Shown here piece after piece: positions 9,411 to 17,310 of a DNA stretch of 64,000 nt. The stretch's first letter is position 1; every line of letters starts with the position of its first letter. Position numbers and translations under genes: made by a program. The DNA is from Planctomycetota bacterium (GTDB lineage: Bacteria > Planctomycetota > Phycisphaerae > Phycisphaerales > UBA1924). The stretch is taken from assembly GCA_017303555.1 (NCBI GenBank), contig JAFLCN010000012.1, positions 1-64,000 on the forward strand, given 5' to 3'. The notes beneath the pieces were generated by a model. It was not told the origin of the DNA, did not search any database, and saw nothing but the letters and a program-made list of their open reading frames with translations.

Positions 9411-10271
9411 ATGAAGGACTGTGGGATTGCTGCGGCGGTCATGATTTGTGCGCCCGCCCTTGCCGCATGGGGCGTGCGTTATGAAGTCAACGGCGGGTCG
9501 GGCTGGACGTCGTCGATCCCGATCGACGTGACAGCCGGTCCGAGGACGCTCGATTTTCGTATCGGCGTCTACCACGACGGCATGGAGGTCTCGAGCGCCG
9601 ATTATGGAGTGGGGAATGCGTGGGCGCCTCTGAGGCTGTGCAACTCGCAGAAGATTCAGAATTTCGGGCTTGCTTCGATGGGTGACAGCCTGCTGAGTTT
9701 TCGGGCCGCGGTCGGCACCGCCAATGCCAAGGCGCTGGTGCACGCGCAGGTCGGAGCCGATCGCGTCCTGGGCACGCCCAACTCGCAATTCTCATTCGCC
9801 TCCGACACGGGCTATCTGCTGCTCGACCCGCGACCGCAGCGATTCGAGACAATCTTCTATACAGGCCAGGTCCGCATCGGGAACACGGGCGCGGGCGCGA
9901 CGACTCGCATCATCACGTTCACCGCGAACTCGTTCTCATACCCGAACCCCGACGAGGGGATGGGCGGCCCGTACGGTGCGAGCTTCGTGACCTCGCCGGA
10001 ACTCACGTTCGGTGTCGCGATGCAGGCCGCGGTCGCGATCCCCGCGATCATCACGGTCGGTCAGGCCCCGTCGTGTCCCGCCGATTTGAACGGCGATCAG
10101 CAGGTCGAGGACCTGGATTTCGCGATCTTTGCTGGCGCGTACGACACGCTCGACTGCTCCGCGCCGCCAATGCCCGCGGGCTGTCCGGCCGATCTGAACC
10201 ACGACGGCTTTGTCGATGACAGTGACTTTGCGGTGTTTGCCGCGGCGTACGACGCGCTCGTGTGCCCGTGA
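9411..10271 (+). CDS. Secreted protein with C-terminal dockerin-like tail
   Basis: A 286-residue exported protein starting at the ATG at 9411, with GGGGAG about 8 bases upstream. A short signal peptide (MKDCGIAAAVMICAPALAA) is followed by a beta-rich domain of about 200 residues that I do not recognise. The last 65 residues hold two dockerin-like units (CPADLNGDQQVEDLDF and CPADLNHDGFVDDSDF), ending LVCP. The tail is the same type as on 2670-3938 and 5295-9071, so the three proteins are likely sorted or anchored in the same way. The gene is followed closely by the methyltransferase at 10316. Confidence 0.8.
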   Translation: MKDCGIAAAVMICAPALAAWGVRYEVNGGSGWTSSIPIDVTAGPRTLDFRIGVYHDGMEVSSADYGVGNAWAPLRLCNSQKIQNFGLASMGDSLLSFRAAVGTANAKALVHAQVGADRVLGTPNSQFSFASDTGYLLLDPRPQRFETIFYTGQVRIGNTGAGATTRIITFTANSFSYPNPDEGMGGPYGASFVTSPELTFGVAMQAAVAIPAIITVGQAPSCPADLNGDQQVEDLDFAIFAGAYDTLDCSAPPMPAGCPADLNHDGFVDDSDFAVFAAAYDALVCP

Positions 10272-10315
10272 GGTTGCACCGGTTGGGGCGTGCGTCGTCG
10301 GGAGAGAAGAGTCGC

Positions 10316-11080
10316 ATGGCGCTGTACAACACCATCGGCCGCAACTATGCGTCGTTTCGGCGGCCCGATCCGCGGATTGCCGCGGCGCTCGAAGCGGCGC
10401 TGGGGGATGCGGCGAGCGTGGTCAACATCGGAGCCGGATCGGGGTCGTACGAGCCGGCGGATCGAGAGGTCATCGCGGTCGAGCCTTCGGAGGTGATGAT
10501 CCGTCAGCGGCCGGCGGATGCGGCGCGTTGTGTGCAGGCATCGGCGGAGTCTTTGCCGTTTGAATCGAAGTCGGTCGATGCCGCGATGACGATCAACAGC
10601 ACGCACCACTGGTCGGATCTGCAGCGCGGGTTTCGGGAGATGGCGCGGATCGCGCGGAGGCGGGCGGTGATCCTGACGTGGGTGCCGGATGTCGCGAGCT
10701 TCTGGCTGACGGACGAGTACTTCCCGGAGATTCTTGCGTACGACCGCACGGTTTTTCCGTCGCGCGATCACCTTCTCGAGATGCTGGAGCGGACGATCGG
10801 CCCGGTCCGCATGAGTCCGCTGCCGATTCCGCACGACTGCACGGATGGGCTGCTCTGCTCGTATTGGCGTCGGCCGGAGTTGTATCTGGATCCGGAGCGG
10901 CGGGGGGCGATGTCGAGCTTTGCGCGCATCGATGCCGCGGCAGGTGTTGCGAAGCTTCGGGCGGACCTCGAGAGCGGGCGCTGGGCGGAGCGGAACCGCG
11001 ATCTGGCAGATCGCGATTCGATGGATCTTGGGTATCGCGTGATCACGTGCGAGATTGGACGTGGCGTCGCCGAAAAATGA
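10316..11080 (+). CDS. Class I SAM-dependent methyltransferase
   Basis: A 254-residue cytoplasmic protein. The ATG at 10316 is chosen because GGGAGAGAAG lies just upstream; the frame could also open at 10262, overlapping the previous gene. Motif I of Rossmann-fold methyltransferases is clear (VVNIGAGSGSYE at about 35-46), followed by an acidic residue ending the second strand (VIAVEPS) and a motif IV-like stretch (SVDAAMTINSTHHW). This is the Methyltransf_11 or UbiE-like layout. The substrate is not identifiable. It converges, with 3 bases between, on the hydrolase at 11084. Confidence 0.75.
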   Translation: MALYNTIGRNYASFRRPDPRIAAALEAALGDAASVVNIGAGSGSYEPADREVIAVEPSEVMIRQRPADAARCVQASAESLPFESKSVDAAMTINSTHHWSDLQRGFREMARIARRRAVILTWVPDVASFWLTDEYFPEILAYDRTVFPSRDHLLEMLERTIGPVRMSPLPIPHDCTDGLLCSYWRRPELYLDPERRGAMSSFARIDAAAGVAKLRADLESGRWAERNRDLADRDSMDLGYRVITCEIGRGVAEK

Positions 11081-11083
11081 GAG

Positions 11084-12040
11084 TCACATGCGGGCGGGGT
11101 GAAGCAGCATGTGCCGCATCGCGGCTCCGACTTGAGCGACGGCGGCGCGGGTGCATGGTGTTTGCGCGAGCGCGTTGAGGTACAGAAAGTCATGAATCGT
11201 GCACTGGTAGCGGGTGCACACAGTGGAGACACCGGCATCGGTCAGGTTCTTTGCATAGGTCTCGGCTTCGTCGCGAAGGGGATCGTGTTCGGCGGTGAGG
11301 ATGAGCGTCGGCGGGACGCCTTTGAGTTGATCGGGTGCGAAACGAAGCGGGGCGACCAGGGGGTTGGAAGCGTCGGAGGGATTGGCGAGATAATGGTTGA
11401 GGAACCACTGCATATCTGCACGTGTGAGGAAGGGGCCGTTCGCGTATTCGCGGATGGATGGCGTGCTGAAGGTTGTATCGCAGACGGGGCAAAGGAGGAT
11501 CTGAAGCAGAATGTGAGGGCCACCTCGTTGTTTGCAGAGGTGGGCGCATGCCGCGGCGATGTTCCCTCCGGAGCTGTCTCCGATGAGGGCGAGGCGTGAC
11601 CCGTCGATGTTGAGCTCGGGCCCGTGCGATGCCATCCAACGCGCGGCGGCGTGCGCTTCTTCGATCGCGATCGGGAATTTGGCTTCGGGGGCGAGCGAGT
11701 ATTCGATGAAGATGAGCGCGACGCCGGACTCGTGCACAAGTTCGCGGAGGAGGCGGTCGTGCGTGTCGCGGTTGCCGAGGACCCAGCCGCCGCCGTGGAA
11801 ATAGAGCGCGGCGGGAAGCGGTCCTTTGGTATTGGGAGGGCGGAGAATCCGGATTGGAATCTCAGCGCCGTGCCTTGTGCCGCAGGGGATGGAGCGATCG
11901 AGGATATCGGCGGGCAGTCGCGGACCGGTGGATTGGCCGAGGATCATGCCGGCGCGGGATTCGGCGATGGGGAGGTCCTGCATTTTCGGGAGTTTGTCGA
12001 ACGCTTCGAGGAAGGCGCGGGTTGCGGCGTCGAGGACCAT
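11084..12040 (-). CDS. Alpha/beta hydrolase of the hormone-sensitive-lipase type (esterase)
   Basis: A 318-residue carboxylesterase-like enzyme. The start is set at 12040 because the family begins near here; the frame could extend to 12124 without a better start. The oxyanion-hole motif HGGGW is at residues 82-86, the nucleophile elbow GDSSGG places Ser at 156, and the triad is completed by Asp253 (AEHDPLRDEAE) and His283 (TIHDF). All are where HSL/family IV esterases have them, so the enzyme should be active on small esters. There is no signal peptide, so it is probably cytoplasmic. Confidence 0.85.
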   Translation of the reverse strand: MVLDAATRAFLEAFDKLPKMQDLPIAESRAGMILGQSTGPRLPADILDRSIPCGTRHGAEIPIRILRPPNTKGPLPAALYFHGGGWVLGNRDTHDRLLRELVHESGVALIFIEYSLAPEAKFPIAIEEAHAAARWMASHGPELNIDGSRLALIGDSSGGNIAAACAHLCKQRGGPHILLQILLCPVCDTTFSTPSIREYANGPFLTRADMQWFLNHYLANPSDASNPLVAPLRFAPDQLKGVPPTLILTAEHDPLRDEAETYAKNLTDAGVSTVCTRYQCTIHDFLYLNALAQTPCTRAAVAQVGAAMRHMLLHPARM

Positions 12041-12269
12041 GGGCGGCAATCTATCAAATGCGGGGGAAATGCACGCGGCACCACGGGGGAAGACAAGGAG
12101 AGGGGCGGAAGAGTGGAGCGACAAAGCTCAGGAAATGCGGTGACTGGAATGGGGGAGTGGGCGGGTTCTCGGGCTGGGTGTGGGCGGTGCAGAAGGGATG
12201 GATGGGCGGCGACGAGTTGGGCGCGCGGGAGCGGGCGGCGGGAAGGTGCGCGTGGGTCGATGAATCGGT

Positions 12270-12488
12270 ATGGATTTGGGAAGCCCGGGAGCGATGATTT
12301 CTGGCGTGCTGATCGGGGCGGTCGGCACGGGGATGTTCATTTACGGGAAGAAACAGGAGCGGCCGTTGACGTTGTTCACGGGGCTTGCGCTGTGTGTATT
12401 CCCGATGTTTGTTGCGTCGGTGCTGGCGATGTGGCTGATTGCCGCGGGATGCGTGGGGGGGCTTTACGTCGCTTCGCGGAATGGTTGA
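12270..12488 (+). CDS. Small two-helix membrane protein
   Basis: A 72-residue protein. It has two hydrophobic segments (about residues 9-25 and 34-66) around a basic turn that contains YGKKQERP. This pattern resembles a widespread family of small inner-membrane proteins of unknown function. An alternative start is the ATG at 12294, which removes MDLGSPGA. It lies between a divergent hydrolase gene and the convergent rmlB. Confidence 0.6.
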   Translation: MDLGSPGAMISGVLIGAVGTGMFIYGKKQERPLTLFTGLALCVFPMFVASVLAMWLIAAGCVGGLYVASRNG

Positions 12489-12501
12489 GGTCAGGTGGTG
12501 G

Positions 12502-13542
12502 TCAGTGTCCGACGGCGCTCGGGCGGCTTGCGTAGAGCTTGTCGTGGAATTCGCGGTATGTGCCGGACTTGATGCGCTGCCACCAGTCGGGGTTCTTGAT
12601 GTACCAATCGACGGTGGAGATGAGCGCGTCGGGCCAGGCCGAGCGGGATGCGCTCCAGCCGAGTTCGCGGCGGATCTTGGTTGAATCGATCGCGTAGCGG
12701 CGGTCGTGGCCGAGGCGGTCTTCGACGTGGCGGATGAATTCGTCGCCTTTGCCGAGGATGTGAAGGATCGAGCGGGTGAGATCGAGGTTGGATTGCTCGT
12801 TGTCAGCGCCGATGTTGTAGACCTCGCCGGATCTGCCGCGCTCGAGGACGGCGAGGATGGCTTCGCAATGGTCTTCGACGTGGATCCAGTCGCGGACGTT
12901 GAGTCCGTCGCCGTAGAGCGGGACCTTTTTGTTTTCGATGAGATTGGTGACGAAGAGGGGGATGACTTTTTCGGGGAACTGATAGGGGCCGAAGTTGTTG
13001 GAGCAGCGGGTGATGCTGGTGTTGAGGCCGAAGGTGTGGTGGGCTGCGCGGACGAGCATGTCGCTCGCGGCTTTGCTGGCGGCGTAGGGGCTGTTGGGCT
13101 TGATCGCTGAATCTTCGTTGAAGCGGAGTTCGGGGCGATCGAGCGGGAGGCTGCCGTAGACCTCGTCGGTGCTGATTTGGACGAAGCGCTTGAGCTTGCA
13201 GGCGACGGCGGCGTCGAGGAGGGTTTGCGTGCCGAGGACGTTGGTGCGGATGAAGGGGCGGGTGTCGAGGATCGAGCGATCGACGTGCGATTCGGCGGCG
13301 AAGTGGATGAGGGCGTCGGCGGTGCTGAACAAATCACGCATGCGCTCGGCATCGCAGATGTCGGCGTGGATGAAGGTGTAGCGGGGATCGTGCTCGAGAT
13401 CGCGGAGGTTTTCGCGATTGCCGGAGTAGGTGAGGGCGTCGACGTTGGTGAGGTGTGCATCGGGGCGCGCGGCGAGGAAGTGGCGGATGAAGTTGGAGCC
13501 GATGAAGCCACTGCCGCCGGTGATGAGAACGCGGGAGAACAT
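12502..13542 (-). CDS. rfbB: dTDP-glucose 4,6-dehydratase
   Basis: A 346-residue enzyme that converts dTDP-glucose to dTDP-4-keto-6-deoxyglucose, the second step of dTDP-L-rhamnose synthesis. The NAD-binding motif GGSGFIGS lies near residue 9. The active-site motif STDEVYGS and the catalytic YxxxK pair (YAASK) follow in the right order, as does RCSNNFGPYQ. Length is normal for RmlB. It is on the same strand as rmlA, rmlC and rmlD but separated from rmlD by a 224-base gap holding a dispersed repeat, so it may have its own promoter. Confidence 0.95.
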   Translation of the reverse strand: MFSRVLITGGSGFIGSNFIRHFLAARPDAHLTNVDALTYSGNRENLRDLEHDPRYTFIHADICDAERMRDLFSTADALIHFAAESHVDRSILDTRPFIRTNVLGTQTLLDAAVACKLKRFVQISTDEVYGSLPLDRPELRFNEDSAIKPNSPYAASKAASDMLVRAAHHTFGLNTSITRCSNNFGPYQFPEKVIPLFVTNLIENKKVPLYGDGLNVRDWIHVEDHCEAILAVLERGRSGEVYNIGADNEQSNLDLTRSILHILGKGDEFIRHVEDRLGHDRRYAIDSTKIRRELGWSASRSAWPDALISTVDWYIKNPDWWQRIKSGTYREFHDKLYASRPSAVGH

Positions 13543-13574
13543 GACTGGATTGTACGGGAAGGCGAAGGCGGAAA

Positions 13575-13612
13575 GGCGTTCACCACAGAGTCACAGAGGA
13601 CACAGAGGAAGG
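13575..13612. repeat. Dispersed CACAGAG-type intergenic repeat
   Basis: The sequence GGCGTTCACCACAGAG, then TCACAGAGGACACAGAGG, lies between rmlD and rmlB. It is closely related to the copies at 59285-59330 and 59429-59462 and, on the other strand, at 4054-4086. Elements of this kind occur between genes in many planctomycete and other bacterial genomes; I know of no established function. Confidence 0.8.
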
Positions 13613-13766
13613 CAAGAAATCTGCGGGAGTGGCCCGTGCGGGAAAGCATGGCCGTTCTCGTCGATGAGTGCGCAAAATGGGGCAAACATTGAGCGACGAA
13701 AGAATGGCGGGTGAGAAGAAGGCATCGAGGCGGGAGGCATCCAGGCATCGAGTGAAAAGCGGCACG

Positions 13767-14633
13767 TCAAGTTTCGAGCAGTGCGATGACCTGTGCGAGG
13801 TTGGATTGCCAGGGAGGCATCGGGCCGAGTTCGTGTTCGGACTTGGCGATGTCGAGGACGCTGTAGGCGGGGCGCTTGGCGGGGCGGGGAAAATCGGCTG
13901 ATGTGCAGGGGATGACTTTGCAGTGTGTGCCAGTGAGGCGGACGATTTCCTTTGCGAAGTCGAACCAGGTGCAGTCGCCGGAGTCGGTGAGGTGGTAGAT
14001 GCCTCGGGAGCGACGGTCGAGGAGCGCGAGTGTGGACGCGGCGAGATGTTGCGCGCTGGTGGGGCGGCCTTGCTGGTCGTTGACGACTTTGAGCTCGGGT
14101 TTGGTGCGTGCGGCAGCAGCGATGGTGCGCACGAAGTTCTTGCCCCATGGGGCGTAGAGCCAGCTCGTGCGGATGATGAGGTGATCGTCGCTGACTTCGC
14201 GGATGAGTTCTTCGCCTCGGAGCTTGGACTGGCCGTAGATGTTGATGGGGCGCGAATTTGTCGGCGATGGAGATGGCGGATAGGGGACGCGGCCGTTGCC
14301 GTCGAAGACGTAGTCGGTGCTGAAGTGGACGAGCGGGATGGAGGCGAGGCGGCAGTTGATGGCAAGCTGGCCGACGCCGGTCGCGTTGATTTGCGTGGCG
14401 AGCGCCTGGTTTGATTCGGCGGCGTCGACGTCGGTGAAGGCGGCGCAGTTGATTGCGGCCGCGAATCGCGTCGAGATTGCGTCTTTGATCGAATCCGGAT
14501 TGGTGAGATCGAAGCGGGGGAGTGTCAGCGCTTCGAATGCGCGATGCTGGGTTTGGAAGAGTTCGACAAATGCGCGGCCGAGCATGCCGTCGGCGCCGAG
14601 GAGGAGCAGCGGTTTGCTGGAGGGGGCCGTCAT
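13767..14633 (-). CDS. rfbD: dTDP-4-dehydrorhamnose reductase
   Basis: A 288-residue NAD(P)H-dependent short-chain reductase that makes dTDP-L-rhamnose from dTDP-4-keto-rhamnose. The start at 14633 overlaps the stop of the epimerase gene by 4 bases (ATGA), which favours it over the ATG 27 bases upstream and suggests coupled translation. The Rossmann motif GADGMLGRAF, the STDYVFDG motif and the catalytic YGQSK are present, followed by the family-typical IIRTSWLYAPWGKNF. Length matches RmlD. Confidence 0.93.
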   Translation of the reverse strand: MTAPSSKPLLLLGADGMLGRAFVELFQTQHRAFEALTLPRFDLTNPDSIKDAISTRFAAAINCAAFTDVDAAESNQALATQINATGVGQLAINCRLASIPLVHFSTDYVFDGNGRVPYPPSPSPTNSRPINIYGQSKLRGEELIREVSDDHLIIRTSWLYAPWGKNFVRTIAAAARTKPELKVVNDQQGRPTSAQHLAASTLALLDRRSRGIYHLTDSGDCTWFDFAKEIVRLTGTHCKVIPCTSADFPRPAKRPAYSVLDIAKSEHELGPMPPWQSNLAQVIALLET

Positions 14634-15124
14634 CGTGGCTGGGCGGTCCAGGGGAACCATGCGGGGGAGTCGAACGCGCGGCGTTCTTCGTCGGGATTCG
14701 CGGCGTTGTACGCGTGCGTGACGTAGTAGAGGAGGCTGGCGGGTTCGTTGCCGACGGTTGCCGCGCCGTGCCAGAGGGGCGGGGGGACGATGACGAGCGC
14801 GGGGCGATGTTCGCCGATCACGGTCATCCAGGCGCGGTCGTCATCGCGGTGAACGCCGACCTTGAGTTGACCTCGGACGCAGATCCAGAAATCGGTCTGG
14901 AGCTGGTGGCGATGCCAGGCCTTGATGATGCCGGGGTATTGAAGCGAGACGTTGAGCTGGCCTTCGGGCGACATCACGCCTTGGAGCTGGTTCATGATGG
15001 ACCAACCACGGTCGTCGGCGAAGAGGGTGATGGGGAGAAGGACGGGCTCGTTCTTTTGTTTGGCGAAGGGGAGGGCTTCGGCGGGTGAGCCGGTGAAGGT
15101 GGGGATGGGCAAGATCGTGGGCAT
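14630..15124 (-). CDS. rfbC: dTDP-4-dehydrorhamnose 3,5-epimerase-like cupin
   Basis: A 164-residue RmlC-type cupin. The start at 15124 is taken because the frame further upstream runs through a dispersed GC-rich repeat. Family features are DDRGW, the catalytic-type His in KAWHRH, QTDFWICVRG, and PPPLWHGAATVG, followed by YNAANPDEERRAF. It is somewhat shorter than classic RmlC (about 180 residues), so a related dTDP-sugar isomerase is possible, but its position between rmlA and rmlD argues for the rhamnose pathway. Confidence 0.85.
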   Translation of the reverse strand: MPTILPIPTFTGSPAEALPFAKQKNEPVLLPITLFADDRGWSIMNQLQGVMSPEGQLNVSLQYPGIIKAWHRHQLQTDFWICVRGQLKVGVHRDDDRAWMTVIGEHRPALVIVPPPLWHGAATVGNEPASLLYYVTHAYNAANPDEERRAFDSPAWFPWTAQPR

Positions 15125-15206
15125 GCGGAGAGGAGAATAGTGAAGCGGAGAAGGGCGCGTCCGGTTGTTGTCGGATGCGCTGTTCAACAACGCGGCCCAC
15201 CCCCTG

Positions 15207-15227
15207 CCCCCTCCCTCGGGGAGGGGG
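15207..15227. repeat. Dispersed GC-rich hairpin repeat, copy 1
   Basis: CCCCCTCCCTCGGGGAGGGG plus G forms a near-perfect hairpin. The flanking sequence GCCCACCCCCTG on its left and TTTC on its right is shared with copy 3 at 22394-22414. It lies between rmlA and rmlC on the same strand. No T run of terminator type follows, so termination is not certain. Confidence 0.85.
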
Positions 15228-15251
15228 TTTCGGAGTCGCGTGTCCGGAGCG

Positions 15252-15980
15252 TCAGAGGTGATTCGCGCCGCTTTCGGCGACGAATTTGGTGGCGCGGTAG
15301 AGGCTTTCAAAGGTGCCGGCGTCGGTCCACCAGCCTTCGAGGATTTCGTGGGTCAGTGTGCCGGCTTTGAGATAGGCGTTGTTGACGTCGGTAATTTCGA
15401 GTTCGCCTCGACCCGAGGGTTTGAGGGTGGCGCAGATGTCGAAGACGGTCTGGTCGTAGAAGTAGATGCCGGTGACGGCGAGATCGCTGGGTGGTGATTT
15501 TGGCTTTTCGATGATCTCGACGATGCGATTGTTCTCGAGGCGCGCGACGCCGAAGCGCTGCGGGTCGGGGACTTTCTTCAGCAGGATTTTCGCGCCGGAT
15601 TTCTGTTCGCGGTAGTTGTTGGCCGCGGCCTTGATGTTGCCTTCGATGATGTTGTCGCCGAGGATGACGCAGATGGGCTGACCGTCGGCGAAGTCTTGGG
15701 CGAGCTTGAGGGCGTCGGCGATGCCGCCGCTGCCTTCCTGGTAGGCGTACTCGAGATGGCGGATGCCGAGTTGTTTGCCGTTCTTGAGGAGGCGGAGAAA
15801 GTCGCCCGCGTGTTCGCCACCGGTGACGACGAGGATCTCATCAATGCCGGCGTTGGTGAGGCACTTGATGGGGTAATGCACCATCGGCTGGTTGTAGATG
15901 GGGAGCAGGTGCTTGTTGGTGACGAGGGTGAGCGGGGAAAGGCGGGAACCTGTGCCGCCGGCGAGGATGACGCCTTTCAT
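15252..15980 (-). CDS. rfbA: Glucose-1-phosphate thymidylyltransferase
   Basis: A 242-residue nucleotidyltransferase that makes dTDP-glucose from dTTP and glucose-1-phosphate, the first step of the rhamnose pathway. The N-terminal signature is MKGVILAGGTGSRLSPLT. The base- and sugar-binding motifs YAYQEGSGGIADAL, VILGDNIIEGN, KKVPDPQRFGV and EIIEKPKSPPSDLAVTGIYF follow in order. It is shorter than the common 290-residue RmlA because it lacks the C-terminal helical extension, as in short-form enzymes. It is the first gene of the minus-strand rml group. Confidence 0.93.
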   Translation of the reverse strand: MKGVILAGGTGSRLSPLTLVTNKHLLPIYNQPMVHYPIKCLTNAGIDEILVVTGGEHAGDFLRLLKNGKQLGIRHLEYAYQEGSGGIADALKLAQDFADGQPICVILGDNIIEGNIKAAANNYREQKSGAKILLKKVPDPQRFGVARLENNRIVEIIEKPKSPPSDLAVTGIYFYDQTVFDICATLKPSGRGELEITDVNNAYLKAGTLTHEILEGWWTDAGTFESLYRATKFVAESGANHL

Positions 15981-16010
15981 GGGTGCTCCTTGAGGGGAAG
16001 AGTACGGAGA

Positions 16011-16043
16011 ATGTGGGATGGCGGATGGGGGATGTGGGATGTG
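16011..16043. repeat. Short GGATG-rich repeat between divergent genes
   Basis: Repeats of GTGGGATG and GATGGGGGATG lie between rmlA and the glycosyltransferase-like gene. They are related, on the opposite strand, to the CCCCCATCCC units near 4026-4043 and 4141-4162. They belong to the same class of degenerate intergenic repeats. Confidence 0.6.
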
Positions 16044-16084
16044 AAGGCAGGGAGCGGTGATCGAGTGGTACAGTCGCGGGATAC

Positions 16085-17197
16085 ATGAGGTTGACTGCGA
16101 ACGAGATGATGCGGGCGATGGGGGCGGAGACGGGGCTTGTGCCGCTGAGCGTGCCCGTTTGGTTTGTGATGCGCGATCAGAGGCGGCGGGCTGCGTTTGC
16201 GGAGTTGTTTGATGTAGCGGGGATGCCTCCGGCGGCGTCGGTGTATTGGAATAAGTGGGACGGCGAGACGGCTTGGATTATCAATACGTACATCCAACTG
16301 AAACGGCGCGGGATTGATGCGCGGTTGACGGACCGGTTTGTGCCGGGCGGATTGTGTGTGGCGACGTATGACGATCTGCGGCGGGGCGGGATGCCGTGGC
16401 GGAGTTATGTGCTGGGGTGCCGCATGGATCGGGCGCGGCCGACCTTGTGCGAAGAAGTGATCGTGCAGAATCGAACGCGGTGCGAGCGGCCGACGGATCA
16501 CTATGTGGCGCACTGGCCTCAGCTTTCGATGCGGCCCCGTGAGGATGAGCGGGGAGAGCGGCTCGAGAACATGGTGTTCCACGGAGAGATGGACAACATC
16601 GATCAGGAGTTTCGGAGCGAACGGTTTCGCGACGCGTTGAAAGAAATGGGGATTACGTTTGTCGTGCACGGGCTGACGCGGAATCGGATCGGTGTTTCGG
16701 GGCGCGATTGGTCGCAGACGGATGCGGTGCTGGCGGTTCGGGGCGGGACTGAGTTTTTTCGCTCGGTGAAGCCGGCGCTTAAGCTGGTGAACGCATGGCA
16801 GGCGGGGTGTCCCGCGCTTTTGGGTGCGGAGGCGGGATATCGCGAAGAACGCAAGAGCGAACTGGATTACTTCGAGGTGACGACGGCGGAGCAGGCACTT
16901 TCGGTGCTTCGCAGGTTGAAAGTGGAGCCGGGCCTTTATCGCGCGATCGCCGAGAACGGAAGGAATAGGGCGCTTGAACACACGCCGGATGTGATTGCGA
17001 GGCGGTGGCGCGAGGTGCTGGCGGGCGTGATTGAGAATGGATATGCGAAGTGGAGCAAACGCTCAGGGGCCTCGCGGTTTTGTGCGGGAGCGGTGCGGCA
17101 TGTCGGACGCACGGTGATGCACAAAGTGGAGCGGGAGAAGTTTTGGAAGGCGCTCGGCGGGCGCGGGTATAAGGCGGCGGTGAAGGCGACCAGTTGA
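16085..17197 (+). CDS. Glycosyltransferase-like protein of unknown specificity
   Basis: A 370-residue cytoplasmic protein starting at the ATG at 16085. It has no classic motif, but the C-terminal half resembles GT-B glycosyltransferases: KPALKLVNAWQAGCPALLG followed by an acidic SELDYFEV and then LYRAIAENGRNRALEHTP. That matches the donor-site and end helices of family-4-like enzymes. The rml genes next to it suggest a role in making a rhamnose-containing surface glycan. This is inferred from context and loose similarity. Confidence 0.6.
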   Translation: MRLTANEMMRAMGAETGLVPLSVPVWFVMRDQRRRAAFAELFDVAGMPPAASVYWNKWDGETAWIINTYIQLKRRGIDARLTDRFVPGGLCVATYDDLRRGGMPWRSYVLGCRMDRARPTLCEEVIVQNRTRCERPTDHYVAHWPQLSMRPREDERGERLENMVFHGEMDNIDQEFRSERFRDALKEMGITFVVHGLTRNRIGVSGRDWSQTDAVLAVRGGTEFFRSVKPALKLVNAWQAGCPALLGAEAGYREERKSELDYFEVTTAEQALSVLRRLKVEPGLYRAIAENGRNRALEHTPDVIARRWREVLAGVIENGYAKWSKRSGASRFCAGAVRHVGRTVMHKVEREKFWKALGGRGYKAAVKATS

Positions 17198-17270
17198 TCG
17201 AGCAATGAATGCGGCAATCGCAGAACGGGTGTCGTGGGCAGTGTGCCGCAACGACGCAGCCCACCCCCAA

Positions 17271-17291
17271 CCCCCTCCCTCGGGGAGGGGG
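17271..17291. repeat. Dispersed GC-rich hairpin repeat, copy 2
   Basis: The same 21-base hairpin core (CCCCCTCCCTCGGGGAGGGG plus G) lies between the convergent genes ending at 17197 and 17311. The left flank (CAACGACGCAGCCCACCCCC) resembles copy 1. Between convergent genes it could work as a two-way terminator. Confidence 0.85.
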
Positions 17292-17310
17292 CTCCTGCAT
17301 CGCGCGATTG

